From Hylemonella gracilis (GTDB lineage Bacteria > Pseudomonadota > Gammaproteobacteria > Burkholderiales > Burkholderiaceae_C), in contig NZ_CP031395.1 of assembly GCF_004328645.1 (NCBI RefSeq), positions 459,501-523,500 on the forward strand: 64,000 nt of DNA, given 5' to 3'. The translations under genes and the position numbers were made by a program. Shown in pieces: positions 1-8,805 of the stretch. The number at the start of each line of letters is the position of its first letter. Position 1 is the stretch's first letter. The notes below the pieces were generated by a model. It worked only from the letters and a program-made list of their open reading frames with translations. It ran no database searches and was not told the DNA's origin.

Positions 1-137
1 ACCACGACTGGTTGGATGGCTGCGTAGCCTGGTGCCGGTAGAAACCGCCCAAATGCAACGCCCATAGGCGCGTCGCCTAACTCAAGCTCTGACCATCCTA
101 CAAGCGAAGAATCGCTGTATATCTCGAAACGTGGCAT
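1..137 (-). CDS. Partial hypothetical protein, N-terminal 45 residues
   Basis: An ATG at 135-137 on the minus strand opens a frame that stays open to the window edge. The visible N-terminus begins MPRFEIYSDSSLVGWSELE and continues with a plausible globular composition. An AGG-type ribosome binding site lies about 8 bases upstream of the ATG. The frame has no stop in the visible 137 bases and the codon use looks coding. The gene is truncated by the window, so length and function are unknown. It lies upstream-to-downstream in the same direction as the next three genes to the right and may belong to the same group. I do not recognise a family. Confidence 0.6.
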   Translation of the reverse strand, partial: MPRFEIYSDSSLVGWSELELGDAPMGVAFGRFLPAPGYAAIQPVV

Positions 138-276
138 AAGAATTACCTGGATTTGCTTGTCACTTTCGACCCATTGCGGTCGGTCGTGGCATTAGAAAAA
201 CAGTCGCGCAACATTCGATATAAGCAGCATCCAACAGAAAACTCTGCCAGCTTTTGGATGCCGGTTGATTGAAGGA

Positions 277-1041
277 CTAGACGCGATACGTTGGAGATGG
301 TGCAGGCATCTCAAAATAGAAGGGCAGCGACAAGCTGAGATAACTTGGCGGGGTTGGCACATCTACGGTGTCCAAAAGGGCCTGCAGTCGAGCATCCCCC
401 AAGCTCCGCGCGAGGATCTCAATGATGAGCCACTGACCGAAGTCGCTTGCATCCCCGACGACCTTAGACAACTCCTCAAACACGGCGTGCGCTGCCTTCT
501 CTGGATTGGTGGGGGCGATCTTTTCGTACAGCGAAAAATTCATCAGTAGTTCGGCAAATTGATATAGCGAGTTGCCTACACTCGGATGCATGTAGATGGA
601 TAGCTCCTCACCTGGCAATTCAGTGGGCATCTCAGCGCCCGCGTGCTCGAGAGAGAAGTGAAAGGCCATTGTGTTGCGAATCGTGTTCGTAAGACTCTTC
701 TTCCCGAAGTGCTGCTTGAGCGAAGCCAACGACTTGCATGCCGATTCGGGCAGGATACCTTCATACCGAGACGATAACGGCGACTTGAGATACCCCTTCT
801 GAACGAGCGCCCAGAATTCGCTCAACTTTCCGAAGAGTGTTCGAGCAAGGATCATTGCCTGTGCGAGTTCGGCTTGGACAACCCAAGTTGGGCCAGACGA
901 GATGTGAGAGGAAATCGCTACGAGCTTGTTGAGAACGGTGATCTCGTTGATGGCGAATGCTAATGCAATTAGCAGTGGGCGCTCATCGTCTGGGATTGTT
1001 CGAAGATCACTAATACTAAATCGAATGCGATGTAGCTTCAT
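277..1041 (-). CDS. Hypothetical protein with a HEPN-like Rx5H motif
   Basis: The predicted protein has 254 residues from the ATG at 1041; a TTG five codons upstream is the only longer option. It appears mostly helical. Around residues 121-129 it carries IRNTMAFHF, which fits the R-x(4-6)-H motif of HEPN domains such as those in AbiU2-like proteins. HEPN proteins are often RNases in toxin-antitoxin and abortive-infection systems, but the motif is short and this is inference. The DNA is AT-richer than the genes from 2242 onward, which fits recent transfer. No partner antitoxin is obvious next to it. Confidence 0.6.
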   Translation of the reverse strand: MKLHRIRFSISDLRTIPDDERPLLIALAFAINEITVLNKLVAISSHISSGPTWVVQAELAQAMILARTLFGKLSEFWALVQKGYLKSPLSSRYEGILPESACKSLASLKQHFGKKSLTNTIRNTMAFHFSLEHAGAEMPTELPGEELSIYMHPSVGNSLYQFAELLMNFSLYEKIAPTNPEKAAHAVFEELSKVVGDASDFGQWLIIEILARSLGDARLQALLDTVDVPTPPSYLSLSLPFYFEMPAPSPTYRV

Positions 1042-1268
1042 GGCTTCTAACTTCAAATTTGACCGGTGCGATACCGCGGGGCATTTTTGGTCAACGACAT
1101 GTTAGATATCGCTTCAATCACGTCTTTGACGTTGAATCGCCGCAGTCTTGCTAGTCACCCTCTACCTATTGCAGCAGTTGGGCCGCTGGAAAATCGGACG
1201 CTGGCTGTTCGACATGAACAGCCTAATACGGAACGTAGCGCTTGCGTGACACGTTAGCTCACAGAGTG

Positions 1269-1787
1269 TCAGTCCTCATTCGCGGCGATTGAGAGTACGC
1301 GCCCAACGCTGCCGCGACGCAAGGAAACATCGAAGGACTCGGCTAGGCATTCGAACGTGGTGTCATGAAACGAGAGTATGAAATGCTTGTACCGTGAAAA
1401 GCGCTCAGGTCGATGGTATGGATGAATTTGGTTCATTTTTTCAAGCGAGCGCAGCCAAGACGAATGAACTACCTCAAACGCGGCGTAGGGAGAAAGCCCA
1501 CGTGAAGCTAAGGGATGAGAGGAGAAGGCTTCGTCATTGGGTGGACCAAACATGTGAGCGTAGACCATCGAGAACTTGACCACTGCACACAGATCATCGG
1601 AATCACCTACAGAAGGAGAAAGAGCCGTCGCACAAGCCCATTCAGAGGTGAGGCGATCTTCTTCTAAGTAGAACGCGATGCGCAGCGAGTGCTCATCGGC
1701 TATGAGCATTGGACAAGGTGCGCCAATCGAGGACTGAGGCAGAGATGAGAGCTCGCGTGGATGGTCCTCACCGGATACGACATACAT
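1269..1787 (-). CDS. Conserved-looking hypothetical protein, 172 aa
   Basis: The reading frame starts at an ATG at 1787 and encodes 172 residues. The C-terminal half is rich in aromatic and histidine residues (for example HPYHRPERFSRYKHF and FILSFHDTTFECLAE). This suggests a compact alpha/beta domain with a conserved surface. There is no signal peptide or membrane segment. It lies 11 bases downstream of the 103-residue gene at 1799-2110, so the two are probably cotranscribed. I do not recognise the family. The AT-rich composition and small size resemble immunity-type or island genes, but nothing in the sequence proves this. Confidence 0.6.
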   Translation of the reverse strand: MYVVSGEDHPRELSSLPQSSIGAPCPMLIADEHSLRIAFYLEEDRLTSEWACATALSPSVGDSDDLCAVVKFSMVYAHMFGPPNDEAFSSHPLASRGLSPYAAFEVVHSSWLRSLEKMNQIHPYHRPERFSRYKHFILSFHDTTFECLAESFDVSLRRGSVGRVLSIAANED

Positions 1788-1798
1788 GAGATTTGCCT

Positions 1799-2110
1799 TT
1801 ACATTGAGTTCAATGTCTCAACGAACCCACCATAAAGCCCTAAGAGTACCGGTTCGGAAATCCCATTCACGGCAAGGCCAAACATTTTGAGGTCTTCGTC
1901 GTAAACAACCTTGTAGCCTTCCCCGGATTTGGGGCCTTCTTCGAAGACAAGCCACAGCTCTTCCGGGGTATTGTTCTGGTGGCTGTTCAGGAATCGTTGC
2001 TTTTTCGGATCGAGTAGACATTCCACTAAAGGGCGACCAGACCAAACGAACATGGAGCCCGCGTTTTTTAGGTCTTCCTCAATGAGGCGAATGATTTCCT
2101 GAGAAGTCAT
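1799..2110 (-). CDS. Small hypothetical protein, 103 aa
   Basis: The ATG at 2110 gives 103 residues beginning MTSQEIIRLIEEDLKNAG. A TTG ten codons upstream is possible but less likely. The protein is acidic, with a central segment around LWLVFEEGPKSGEGYKVVYD that looks like paired beta strands. It has no membrane segment. The overall look is that of a small single-domain immunity-like or SMI1-like protein, but no diagnostic motif is present. It precedes the 172-residue gene at 1269-1787 in the same direction. Confidence 0.55.
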   Translation of the reverse strand: MTSQEIIRLIEEDLKNAGSMFVWSGRPLVECLLDPKKQRFLNSHQNNTPEELWLVFEEGPKSGEGYKVVYDEDLKMFGLAVNGISEPVLLGLYGGFVETLNSM

Positions 2111-2241
2111 TTGGTGATGCGTAGGTGTTGTAGATCGCAAGAGTCGATTTTATGGACGCTTATCGCCTTGAACCATCCTCCGAACGAGGTATCAAATGAC
2201 CGCTGTTGTTCGGTCAGATAGACGTCCGCTTCTGGCCGTTT

Positions 2242-3264
2242 TCAGCCAACCGTACGCGCAACCGGACCTCGTTCCACGGGAAAGCACCCCAACCCCACCA
2301 ACGTCGCCTCTATCGCCACCTCCAGCGCCGTATGCGGTTCCTTCCCCAGCGTGCGCATCAGAAGCTGGTTGTCCATCCGCACTTCGGTGGACCACAGATA
2401 ACGCATCTCCATCAGCTCACGCAGCGTCGCCACGAAGGGCGAGGCCAGTCGCAGCAGCCACCAGGGGAAAGCTTTCAGCTTGGGTAGATGACCACCCCGA
2501 CGCGCCACCACACGCTGGATGGCGCGTCCGAATTCACGGCCATCGGCATCCCAATACCCGGCCATGTGGAAGCGCGCAAAGGCGGGCAGTTCATGGCGCC
2601 GCTGCAACAGGGCCAACATGGTGGCGGCCACGTCGGGCAGGTAGGCGTACTGATGTCCAACGCCCCAGGCTGACGGCAGCTGCACGGCGGCGACGGCTTG
2701 CCCCGGCTTCACCATGCCCTGGGCCAGCCAGTTGTTACCGGCCTTGGGGCCGAAGAAGTCCCCCGCTCGCACGATGATGACGCGCATCTCGCCGCTAGCT
2801 GAGGCATCGGCCAAGCGCTGCTCCAGCGCGACGCGGATGGCGCCCTTGCGGGTGGTCGGGTTTTGCGGAGCATCTTCGCGGATGGGCTGCGCGAACACAT
2901 CCGGGCCGTAGTTGTAGACCGTGCCGGGCAGCACAACCGTTGCACCTTGGGCGCGCGCCGCCTTGATCGTGTTGTCGATCATGGGCAACACCCATTCGGC
3001 CCAGCGCCGGTAGCCGGGCGGGTTGACCGCGTGGACGATGACCGAGCAGCCCTGCGCGGCCCGCATCACATCGGCCTCGTTCAGCGCGTCTCCGCCCAGC
3101 CACTCGATGCCCGCCGCGTCGACTGATTCTTTCGCGCCGCGCTTCATGGCTCGTACTTGCCAACCCGCCGCGCGCAGTTGCCGCGCTACCTCACCGCCGA
3201 TACCACCCGTGGCGCCGAGCACGAGTGCTGTATTCGTGATGCCAGTCGTATTGATGTCCTGCAT
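2242..3264 (-). CDS. NAD(P)-dependent epimerase/dehydratase family protein (extended SDR)
   Basis: The likely start is the ATG at 3264 (MQDINTTGITNTALVLGATG), giving 340 residues; an in-frame ATG 18 codons upstream would overlap the promoter region. An N-terminal Rossmann fold shows GATGGIGGEVARQL, the glycine motif of atypical extended SDRs (NmrA/epimerase type). The next strands read WLGGDALN and VIVHAVNPPGY. A tyrosine in the expected active-site region (VYNYGPDVF) follows. The gene is divergent from the LysR gene at 3362, which probably regulates it. The substrate cannot be inferred. Confidence 0.85.
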   Translation of the reverse strand: MQDINTTGITNTALVLGATGGIGGEVARQLRAAGWQVRAMKRGAKESVDAAGIEWLGGDALNEADVMRAAQGCSVIVHAVNPPGYRRWAEWVLPMIDNTIKAARAQGATVVLPGTVYNYGPDVFAQPIREDAPQNPTTRKGAIRVALEQRLADASASGEMRVIIVRAGDFFGPKAGNNWLAQGMVKPGQAVAAVQLPSAWGVGHQYAYLPDVAATMLALLQRRHELPAFARFHMAGYWDADGREFGRAIQRVVARRGGHLPKLKAFPWWLLRLASPFVATLRELMEMRYLWSTEVRMDNQLLMRTLGKEPHTALEVAIEATLVGLGCFPVERGPVARTVG

Positions 3265-3361
3265 GTCCGTTTTCCAAGAAAAGTTGCGATGGCGCCGATT
3301 CTTGGGCTGGGCCGACAAAAAGGAAATTGCCTAAATGTGCAGAGCTGCCATACATTTCCGC

Positions 3362-4258
3362 ATGACCAACACCATAGGCTGGGAGCTGTATCGGACTTTT
3401 CTGGCGGTGCTGCAGGAGGGTTCACAGTCGGGCGCCGCCCGCGCGCTGGGCCTGGCGCAGCCGACCGTGGGCCGCCACATTTCGGCGCTGGAGGAGTCGC
3501 TGGGTGTGGCGCTCTTCACGCGTTCGCAGACCGGGCTGCTGCCCACGGACCTGGCCTTGACCCTGCGCGAGGACCTGGAAGCCATGCACAGCACGGCCGC
3601 CGCGCTCGAACGCAACGCGCGCGGCCTGGGCGCAGGCATCCGGGGCGCCGTGCGTGTGTCGGCCAGCGAGGTAGTGGGCGTCGAGGTGCTGCCACCTATT
3701 CTGGTGGCCCTGCGCGAACAGCATCCGCGGCTAGAGATTGAGCTGGTGTTGAGCAACAAGGTGCAAGACCTCGTGCGGCGCGAAGCAGACATCGCGGTCC
3801 GCATGACCTCGCCGCAGCAGGACGTGCTGTTGGCCACGCGCGTGGGCGAGGTGCCCGTTGGCTTGTACGCGCACCGCAGCTACATCACCGCGCACGGCCA
3901 GCCCCAGCAGATGGCCGATCTGGCGCAGCACGCCTTGATCGGCTTCGACCAGGAGACGCCGTTCATCCGCGCCGCGAGCGAGCGACAGCCGCTCTGGAAA
4001 CGCGAGAACTTCGCCTGGCGCTGCGACAGCGACCTGGCCCAGCGGGCGCTGCTGCGAGCGGGGGCAGGCATTGGTGCCTGCCAGGTTGAATTGGCGCGGC
4101 GCGAACCGGAGCTGGTGCGCGTGCTGGCCGATGAATTTGTTTTTCCGCTGACGACTTGGGTCGTCATGCACGAAGGCCTGCGCAGCAACCCGCGCTTTCG
4201 CGCCGTCTTTGACGCGCTGGTGGAAGGCTTACGGCGCTACACCCAAGGCCAGGGTTAA
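3362..4258 (+). CDS. LysR family transcriptional regulator
   Basis: This 298-residue protein begins at the ATG at 3362; an ATG nine codons upstream exists, but the LysR helix-turn-helix starts naturally at MTNTIGWELYRTFLAV. The HTH (SQSGAARALGLAQPTVGRHI) is followed by a linker and a periplasmic-binding-protein-like effector domain. Length and domain order match the family. It is transcribed away from the epimerase gene at 2242-3264, with about 97 bases between the two starts, the usual arrangement for a LysR regulator and its target. The inducer is unknown. Confidence 0.9.
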   Translation: MTNTIGWELYRTFLAVLQEGSQSGAARALGLAQPTVGRHISALEESLGVALFTRSQTGLLPTDLALTLREDLEAMHSTAAALERNARGLGAGIRGAVRVSASEVVGVEVLPPILVALREQHPRLEIELVLSNKVQDLVRREADIAVRMTSPQQDVLLATRVGEVPVGLYAHRSYITAHGQPQQMADLAQHALIGFDQETPFIRAASERQPLWKRENFAWRCDSDLAQRALLRAGAGIGACQVELARREPELVRVLADEFVFPLTTWVVMHEGLRSNPRFRAVFDALVEGLRRYTQGQG

Positions 4259-4292
4259 GTCGCCACTCCTGAGCCGCGATTTCCGAGAAGCC

Positions 4293-4709
4293 CTAGGCTG
4301 TCGGCATGCGCTCGAAGGCCTTCAACGAAGGATCGACGGCATCCCAGACCAGCCCCCGCACGCGGTAGGTGAGCGCCTGCGGCGCGAACCGCTCCGGCTC
4401 GTCCAGGCTGGCCGCGGGGACGGCGATCAGATCCGGCATCGCGGCAAAGCGCAGGAAGACCGGCGTGCCGCAGACCGGACAGAAGGCGTGGCGCTTCACG
4501 TTGCCGCTGTCGCCCGCGACCTCCCACTGCGTGGCCTCGCCCGTGATAGTCATCTCGGCCTGCGCGGCAAAAGTCAGCCAGGAGCCATGCCCGGTGCCGC
4601 TGCGCCGCTGGCAATCACGGCATTGGCAGTGGTTCTGGAAGACGGGCACGTGCGGGGTGGTGTAGCGGATCGCGCCGCAGGCGCAGCCGCCGCTGTAGTC
4701 CAGACTCAC
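4293..4709 (-). CDS. GFA family (glutathione-dependent formaldehyde-activating enzyme-like) protein
   Basis: This 138-residue zinc protein has the GFA fold signature: GGCACGAIRY near the N-terminus, NHCQCRDCQRRSG around residues 27-39, and a C-terminal FCPVCGTPVF knuckle. Members related to Gfa bind zinc through these cysteines. Only some act on the formaldehyde-glutathione adduct, so the enzyme activity is not certain. Its start overlaps the stop of the upstream SRPBCC gene by four bases, and an ArsR gene lies just before that. The three genes therefore form one operon, probably under ArsR control. Confidence 0.88.
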   Translation of the reverse strand: MSLDYSGGCACGAIRYTTPHVPVFQNHCQCRDCQRRSGTGHGSWLTFAAQAEMTITGEATQWEVAGDSGNVKRHAFCPVCGTPVFLRFAAMPDLIAVPAASLDEPERFAPQALTYRVRGLVWDAVDPSLKAFERMPTA

Positions 4710-5188
4710 GAACAGGCCCCGCTCGTGGCCCCCTTGGCCTTGGCAAATACGTCGATGCCTTGTCCGGTCTCCAGCAGGGACTTCAGGCTGGACAGGACGA
4801 TAGGCCAGCCCTGCGTCACGCCCTTGGCCATGCCACTGCCAGCCTCGAGTTCGTCGTGGCTAACCGTGAGCCGCACCATGCCCTCGTATTCCGCCAGGTC
4901 GAAGGTCACGCGGCTGTAGGCCTCCGGGTCGTCGGCGCGCGAGGGACTGGCCCAGGTGATGACCAGGCGCTTGGGTGGCGTCACTTCGACCACTTTGCCC
5001 AACACCTGGACCGCGCGCTGTGCGTCGTCGCGCACATGCTGCCATTCGGCGCCTGGCTTCCAGTCGGAGACGTTTTCATGACCCCAGTAGCGCCGCGCGA
5101 TCTCGGGTTTCATGATGGCTTCGAACACCTTGTCCGGTGTCGAGCGGATGTAGGTCACGTAGACGAAGCTGGTCTTTTCCTTGCCCAT
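4706..5188 (-). CDS. SRPBCC domain protein of the AHSA1 type
   Basis: This 160-residue protein begins MGKEKTSFVYVTYIRSTPDKVFEAI, the opening strand and helix of START-like/AHSA1 domains. It keeps the family pattern through RYWGHENVSDWKPGAEW and LVITWASPSRAD. These proteins form a hydrophobic-ligand-binding helix-grip fold. In bacteria they commonly sit beside ArsR regulators, as here: the ArsR gene ends one base before this frame's RBS region and is transcribed in the same direction. The ligand is unknown. The stop overlaps the next gene (GFA) by four bases, so translation is coupled. Confidence 0.9.
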   Translation of the reverse strand: MGKEKTSFVYVTYIRSTPDKVFEAIMKPEIARRYWGHENVSDWKPGAEWQHVRDDAQRAVQVLGKVVEVTPPKRLVITWASPSRADDPEAYSRVTFDLAEYEGMVRLTVSHDELEAGSGMAKGVTQGWPIVLSSLKSLLETGQGIDVFAKAKGATSGACS

Positions 5189-5189
5189 G

Positions 5190-5504
5190 TCACTCTCCTT
5201 CGAGTTCCTTCTTCAGGTCGTGCAGCAGGCTGAGCCGCTGACGTTCGAATTTGCGCACCCACCGCTCGTAGACCTCGTGCAGCGGCACCGGGTTGATGAA
5301 GTGCCGCTTCTCGCGTCCGCGCCAGACGGTGCTGACCAGATTGGCGTCCTCGAGCAGCCCCAGGTGTTGCGTCACCGATTGCCGCGCCATGTCCAGGTGC
5401 TCGCAGAGCTGGCCCAGTGTCTGCCCGTTCTGCTCGCAGAGCAGATCGAGCAACCTTCTGCGTGTCGGGTCGCCCAGCGCCTTGAAAACCTTGTCAGCGT
5501 CCAT
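5190..5504 (-). CDS. ArsR family transcriptional regulator
   Basis: The ATG at 5504 gives 104 residues starting MDADKVFKALGDPTRRRLLD, the typical opening of ArsR/SmtB winged-helix regulators. A longer frame extends upstream but has no family sequence there. The recognition helix region reads LDMARQSVTQHLGLLEDANLV, and the wing follows with RGREKRHFI. No metal-binding CxC motif is seen in helix 3, so it belongs to the non-metal subgroup usually found with AHSA1 genes. It heads the operon with the SRPBCC and GFA genes and most likely represses it. Confidence 0.92.
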   Translation of the reverse strand: MDADKVFKALGDPTRRRLLDLLCEQNGQTLGQLCEHLDMARQSVTQHLGLLEDANLVSTVWRGREKRHFINPVPLHEVYERWVRKFERQRLSLLHDLKKELEGE

Positions 5505-5551
5505 TCGTGGTGTGTGTGCGCGCTCATTATATGCAGGTAAATGCCTGCATG

Positions 5552-6508
5552 TCAAACCGCTACCTGTCGCCCCACGCGGTACTGCGCCGGTGACAGGCCG
5601 GTGACGCGCTTGAAGGCGTGGCTGAAGGCGCTTTCGGAGGCATAACCCAGGTCCGCGCACCAGGCGCCGAAGGGGCGCGGGTCGCGCCGCAGGGCACGCC
5701 GTGCGAGCTGCATGCGCCACTGCGTCAGGTAAGCCAGTGGCGAGACGCCGGCCAGCGCCTTGAAGCGCACGGCAAAACCGGTGCGCGACATGGCTGCAGC
5801 ACTGGCCAGTTCTTCCAGCTGCCAATCCCGGCCCGGCTCCGCGTGCATGCGGCGCAGGGCCGGTTGCAAGCGTTCGTCGGTCATGGCGCGCAACCAGCTC
5901 GGCGGCACCTGATCGCCATGCGCGAGGTGGATGCGCAGGGCCTGGAGAAACAATATCTGCGCCAGCTGTTCCGTCATCAGGACATGGCCACTCTGCGCAG
6001 CCCCGCGTTCATGCACCAGCCGCTCCACCAGCCAGCGCAGCACGGGTGTCTCGGGCGCGTCGCCGCGCAGATGGATCAACGGCGGCAGCACCTCGGCCAG
6101 CGGCAGGCCGCGCTCGGCGTCGAGCTGCACATGGCCGCCGAGCTGCTGGAATTCCGAGCCGTCACCCAGCGTCACAACCGGGCTGCGACTGGCCCCCGCT
6201 TCGTAGGCCTCGCGGAACAGCACCCGCACGTCCTGCTCGGGTGCGGCCAGGTCGCTGGCGAGCAGAAAGCTGCGGTCCCAGTGCAGCACCACCACGTCAC
6301 CCGGGCCCAGGGCCAAGGGTTCACCGCCTTCCAGTTGCAGCCAGGCCCGGCCGCGCAGGATGGCGAAAAACTTCAGCCCTTCGGGCCGGGGCATGCGCAG
6401 GGACCAGGCGCCGCTGGCGCGCAACTCGCCCGACACCACCGTCTGGAGTTCCGCCACGCGGATCAAGTCGGACAGCGGGTCCACGCCGATTTCTGAACTT
6501 TCAATCAT
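5552..6508 (-). CDS. AraC family transcriptional regulator with cupin sensor
   Basis: The likely start is the ATG at 6508 (MIESSEIGVDPLSDLIRV), which has a GGAAG ribosome binding site; an ATG seven codons earlier lacks one. The 318-residue protein has an N-terminal cupin-type sensor domain (AraC-binding/cupin_6) with FFAILRGRAWLQLEGGEPLAL and a proline/glycine-rich barrel turn. A C-terminal double helix-turn-helix ends in the AraC signature (FGAWCADLGYASESAFSHAF). It is divergent from the SDR gene at 6644, about 135 bases away, which is its probable target. Confidence 0.92.
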   Translation of the reverse strand: MIESSEIGVDPLSDLIRVAELQTVVSGELRASGAWSLRMPRPEGLKFFAILRGRAWLQLEGGEPLALGPGDVVVLHWDRSFLLASDLAAPEQDVRVLFREAYEAGASRSPVVTLGDGSEFQQLGGHVQLDAERGLPLAEVLPPLIHLRGDAPETPVLRWLVERLVHERGAAQSGHVLMTEQLAQILFLQALRIHLAHGDQVPPSWLRAMTDERLQPALRRMHAEPGRDWQLEELASAAAMSRTGFAVRFKALAGVSPLAYLTQWRMQLARRALRRDPRPFGAWCADLGYASESAFSHAFKRVTGLSPAQYRVGRQVAV

Positions 6509-6643
6509 GATTCGCGGCTTCCGAAGCATTCAAAGTTCGACCACTTTAGCCCAAACTGCCATCCTCCGCCGAGCCTGGCGCCTGCCGAAACACCAGGCAC
6601 GACCGCCAGCCCCGCGGCCTCCACTGCTTCAAGGAATTCCAGA

Positions 6644-7669
6644 ATGAGTGCTTACACACTGCCAGTCCAGCAGCCGCTGGGCTCCGGTTTCCACGCCACC
6701 TCCACGGCAAATGAGGTGATGCGTGGCATTTCCCTCGCCGGCCGCACCGCCATCGTGACCGGCGCTTACTCCGGCCTGGGACGGGAAACGGCACGCGCCC
6801 TGGTCGCGGCCGGTGCGCGGGTTATCGCTCCCGCACGCGACGTGCCACGTGCCGAGGCGGAACTGGCTGAGATCCCCGGTGTCGAGGTCTGGCCCATGGA
6901 CCTGCTGGACCCAGCCTCCATCGACCGCTTTGCCGCCCGCTTTCTGGCCGAAGGACAAGCGCTCGATCTGCTGATCCTCAACGCGGGCATCATGGCCCTG
7001 CCCGAGCGGCAGCTCGACGCCCGCGGACTCGAGCTGCAGTTCGCGACCAACCACGTCGGCCACTTCCAGTTGACCGGGCGGCTTTGGCCAGCCCTGGCGG
7101 CAGCGGGCAAAACCACGGGCGCCCGCGTGGTCGTGGTGTCCTCGCGCGGGCACCGCTTCTCGCCCGTGGTCTTCGACGATCTTCACTTCGAGCACCGTCC
7201 CTACGAACGCTGGGCCGCCTACGGCCAGTCCAAGACGGCCAATGTGCTGTTCGCACTGGAGTTGGACCATCGCGGCCAGGCACAGGGCCTGCGGGCCTTC
7301 TCGGTTCACCCGGGCGGCATCGTGGACACCAACCTCGCCAAGCACCTGAGCCAGGACGAGTTGCGCGCCGTCGGCGCCATCGACGAACAGGGCCGCCCCG
7401 TGGTCGACGCGGCCAAGGGCTTCAAGAACGTGGCCCAAGGCGCCGCCACGCAGCTCTGGTGCGCCACCAGCCCCCGGCTCGCGGGCCTGGGCGGCCTGTA
7501 CTGCGAGGACGGCGACGTGGCGCCGCTGGTCGGCGCATCGACCGGCAGCGACTGGCACCAGGTTGCCGCACGCAGCCAGGCCGGTGTGTTCGCGCACGCC
7601 GTGGACCCGGCAGCCGCCCAGCAACTCTGGACCCTCAGCACAACGCTCACCGGCGTGACTTACCCATGA
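6644..7669 (+). CDS. Short-chain dehydrogenase/reductase, retinol dehydrogenase-like
   Basis: This 341-residue classical SDR starts at the ATG at 6644, with AAGGAA eight bases upstream. It contains the cofactor motif VTGAYSGLGRETA, the LNAGIM strand, the catalytic serine in VVVSSRGH and the YxxxK pair in YGQSKTAN. The length and the long C-terminal part match the WWOX/retinol dehydrogenase-like subgroup. The stop codon overlaps the start of the following metallo-hydrolase gene (ATGA), so the two are translationally coupled. An AraC regulator is transcribed divergently. Confidence 0.9.
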   Translation: MSAYTLPVQQPLGSGFHATSTANEVMRGISLAGRTAIVTGAYSGLGRETARALVAAGARVIAPARDVPRAEAELAEIPGVEVWPMDLLDPASIDRFAARFLAEGQALDLLILNAGIMALPERQLDARGLELQFATNHVGHFQLTGRLWPALAAAGKTTGARVVVVSSRGHRFSPVVFDDLHFEHRPYERWAAYGQSKTANVLFALELDHRGQAQGLRAFSVHPGGIVDTNLAKHLSQDELRAVGAIDEQGRPVVDAAKGFKNVAQGAATQLWCATSPRLAGLGGLYCEDGDVAPLVGASTGSDWHQVAARSQAGVFAHAVDPAAAQQLWTLSTTLTGVTYP

Positions 7670-8805
7670 ACGACTTGTCCATGAACTCCCCTCGAACCAC
7701 GCCCACCAGCGGTCGTACCCGGTTTGCCAGCGGACTGGCGCCCCTATTGGCCTTGACCTGCATGGCCTGCGGCGAAACGCCGCAGAAGACGGGCCACAGC
7801 AGCTCGCCGCAATGGAAGCACGGCCGCTTCGAAAACACCCAGCCCATCGCGCCGACCGGCCTCTGGAAAGGGTTGAAGCTGGGTTGGGCCTTCATCTTCG
7901 ACAAGCCCCAAGGCTCGGCCCCGACCGATGCCATTCCCGTGCAGGCGCTGACGCGCGACGCCCTGCTGCTGGCGCCGGACGGCAGCCTCTACCGTCTGGG
8001 ACATTCGACGCTGCTGCTGAAACTGCGCGGCCGGTTCTGGCTGACCGACCCGGTGTTCGCGCAACGTGCCTTCCCCGTGCAGTGGATGGGCCCCGCACGC
8101 TTCCACGCCCCGCCCATCGCACTCGACGCGCTGCCGCCCATCGAAGGCGTGCTGCTGTCACACGACCATTACGACCACCTGGACCACGGCAGCATCCTGG
8201 CACTGGCGGACAAGGCCCAACACTTCGTCGCGCCGCTGGGCGTGGGCGACCGCCTGATCGCCTGGGGCGTGGATCCGGCCAAGGTGTGGCAGCTGGATTG
8301 GTGGGACAGCGTCGAGATCGACGGCCTGCGTTTTGTCGCGACGCCCGCACGGCATTTCTCCGGGCGGGGACTGAGCGATGCGAACAGCACGCTGTGGTCG
8401 TCCTGGGTGGTGATTGACGGCGGGCAGCGCCTGTTCTTCAGCGGCGATGGCGGTTACTTCGATGGCTTCAAGGCCATTGGCGAACGCTACGGCCCCTTCG
8501 ACGTGACCCTGCTCGAATGCGGCGCTTACGACGAGCGCTGGGCCGAAGTCCACATGCAGCCGGAAGAGGTGCTGCAGGCCTACAAGGACCTGCGCGGCCG
8601 CTGGCTGGTGCCCATCCACAACGGCACCTTCGACCTGGGCCTGCACCCGTGGAAGGAACCGTTCGAACGCTTGAGCGCGCTGGCGCAAGCGGATGGCAAC
8701 ACGCAGCTGGCCTGGCCGGGCGTGGGCGAACGCCTGTCGCTGGCGCGGCCCGGGGAGACGCTGGGAACGGCAGACCAGGCGCCCTGGTGGCGCGACCTAC
8801 GCTGA
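7666..8805 (+). CDS. MBL-fold metal-dependent hydrolase, NAPE-PLD/UlaG-like, probably exported
   Basis: The ATG at 7666 overlaps the SDR stop and gives 379 residues; a second in-frame ATG lies five codons later. Residues 17-36 are hydrophobic and end in LTCMACGE, suggesting a signal or lipoprotein peptide, though the lipobox is imperfect. The metallo-beta-lactamase motifs are clear: LLSHDHYDHLDHGS, then ARHFSGRG, the bridging aspartate in FSGDGGYFDG and the final histidine in VPIHNGTFDL. The layout matches N-acylphosphatidylethanolamine phospholipase D-like proteins. The physiological substrate is unknown. It ends overlapping the tail of the opposing LysR gene. Confidence 0.88.
   Translation: MNDLSMNSPRTTPTSGRTRFASGLAPLLALTCMACGETPQKTGHSSSPQWKHGRFENTQPIAPTGLWKGLKLGWAFIFDKPQGSAPTDAIPVQALTRDALLLAPDGSLYRLGHSTLLLKLRGRFWLTDPVFAQRAFPVQWMGPARFHAPPIALDALPPIEGVLLSHDHYDHLDHGSILALADKAQHFVAPLGVGDRLIAWGVDPAKVWQLDWWDSVEIDGLRFVATPARHFSGRGLSDANSTLWSSWVVIDGGQRLFFSGDGGYFDGFKAIGERYGPFDVTLLECGAYDERWAEVHMQPEEVLQAYKDLRGRWLVPIHNGTFDLGLHPWKEPFERLSALAQADGNTQLAWPGVGERLSLARPGETLGTADQAPWWRDLR

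Noticed and set aside
7084..8805. 573-codon frame that runs into the metallo-hydrolase
   Set aside because: Its first part is an out-of-frame, Arg/Gly-rich reading of the SDR gene; only the part from 7666 is real.
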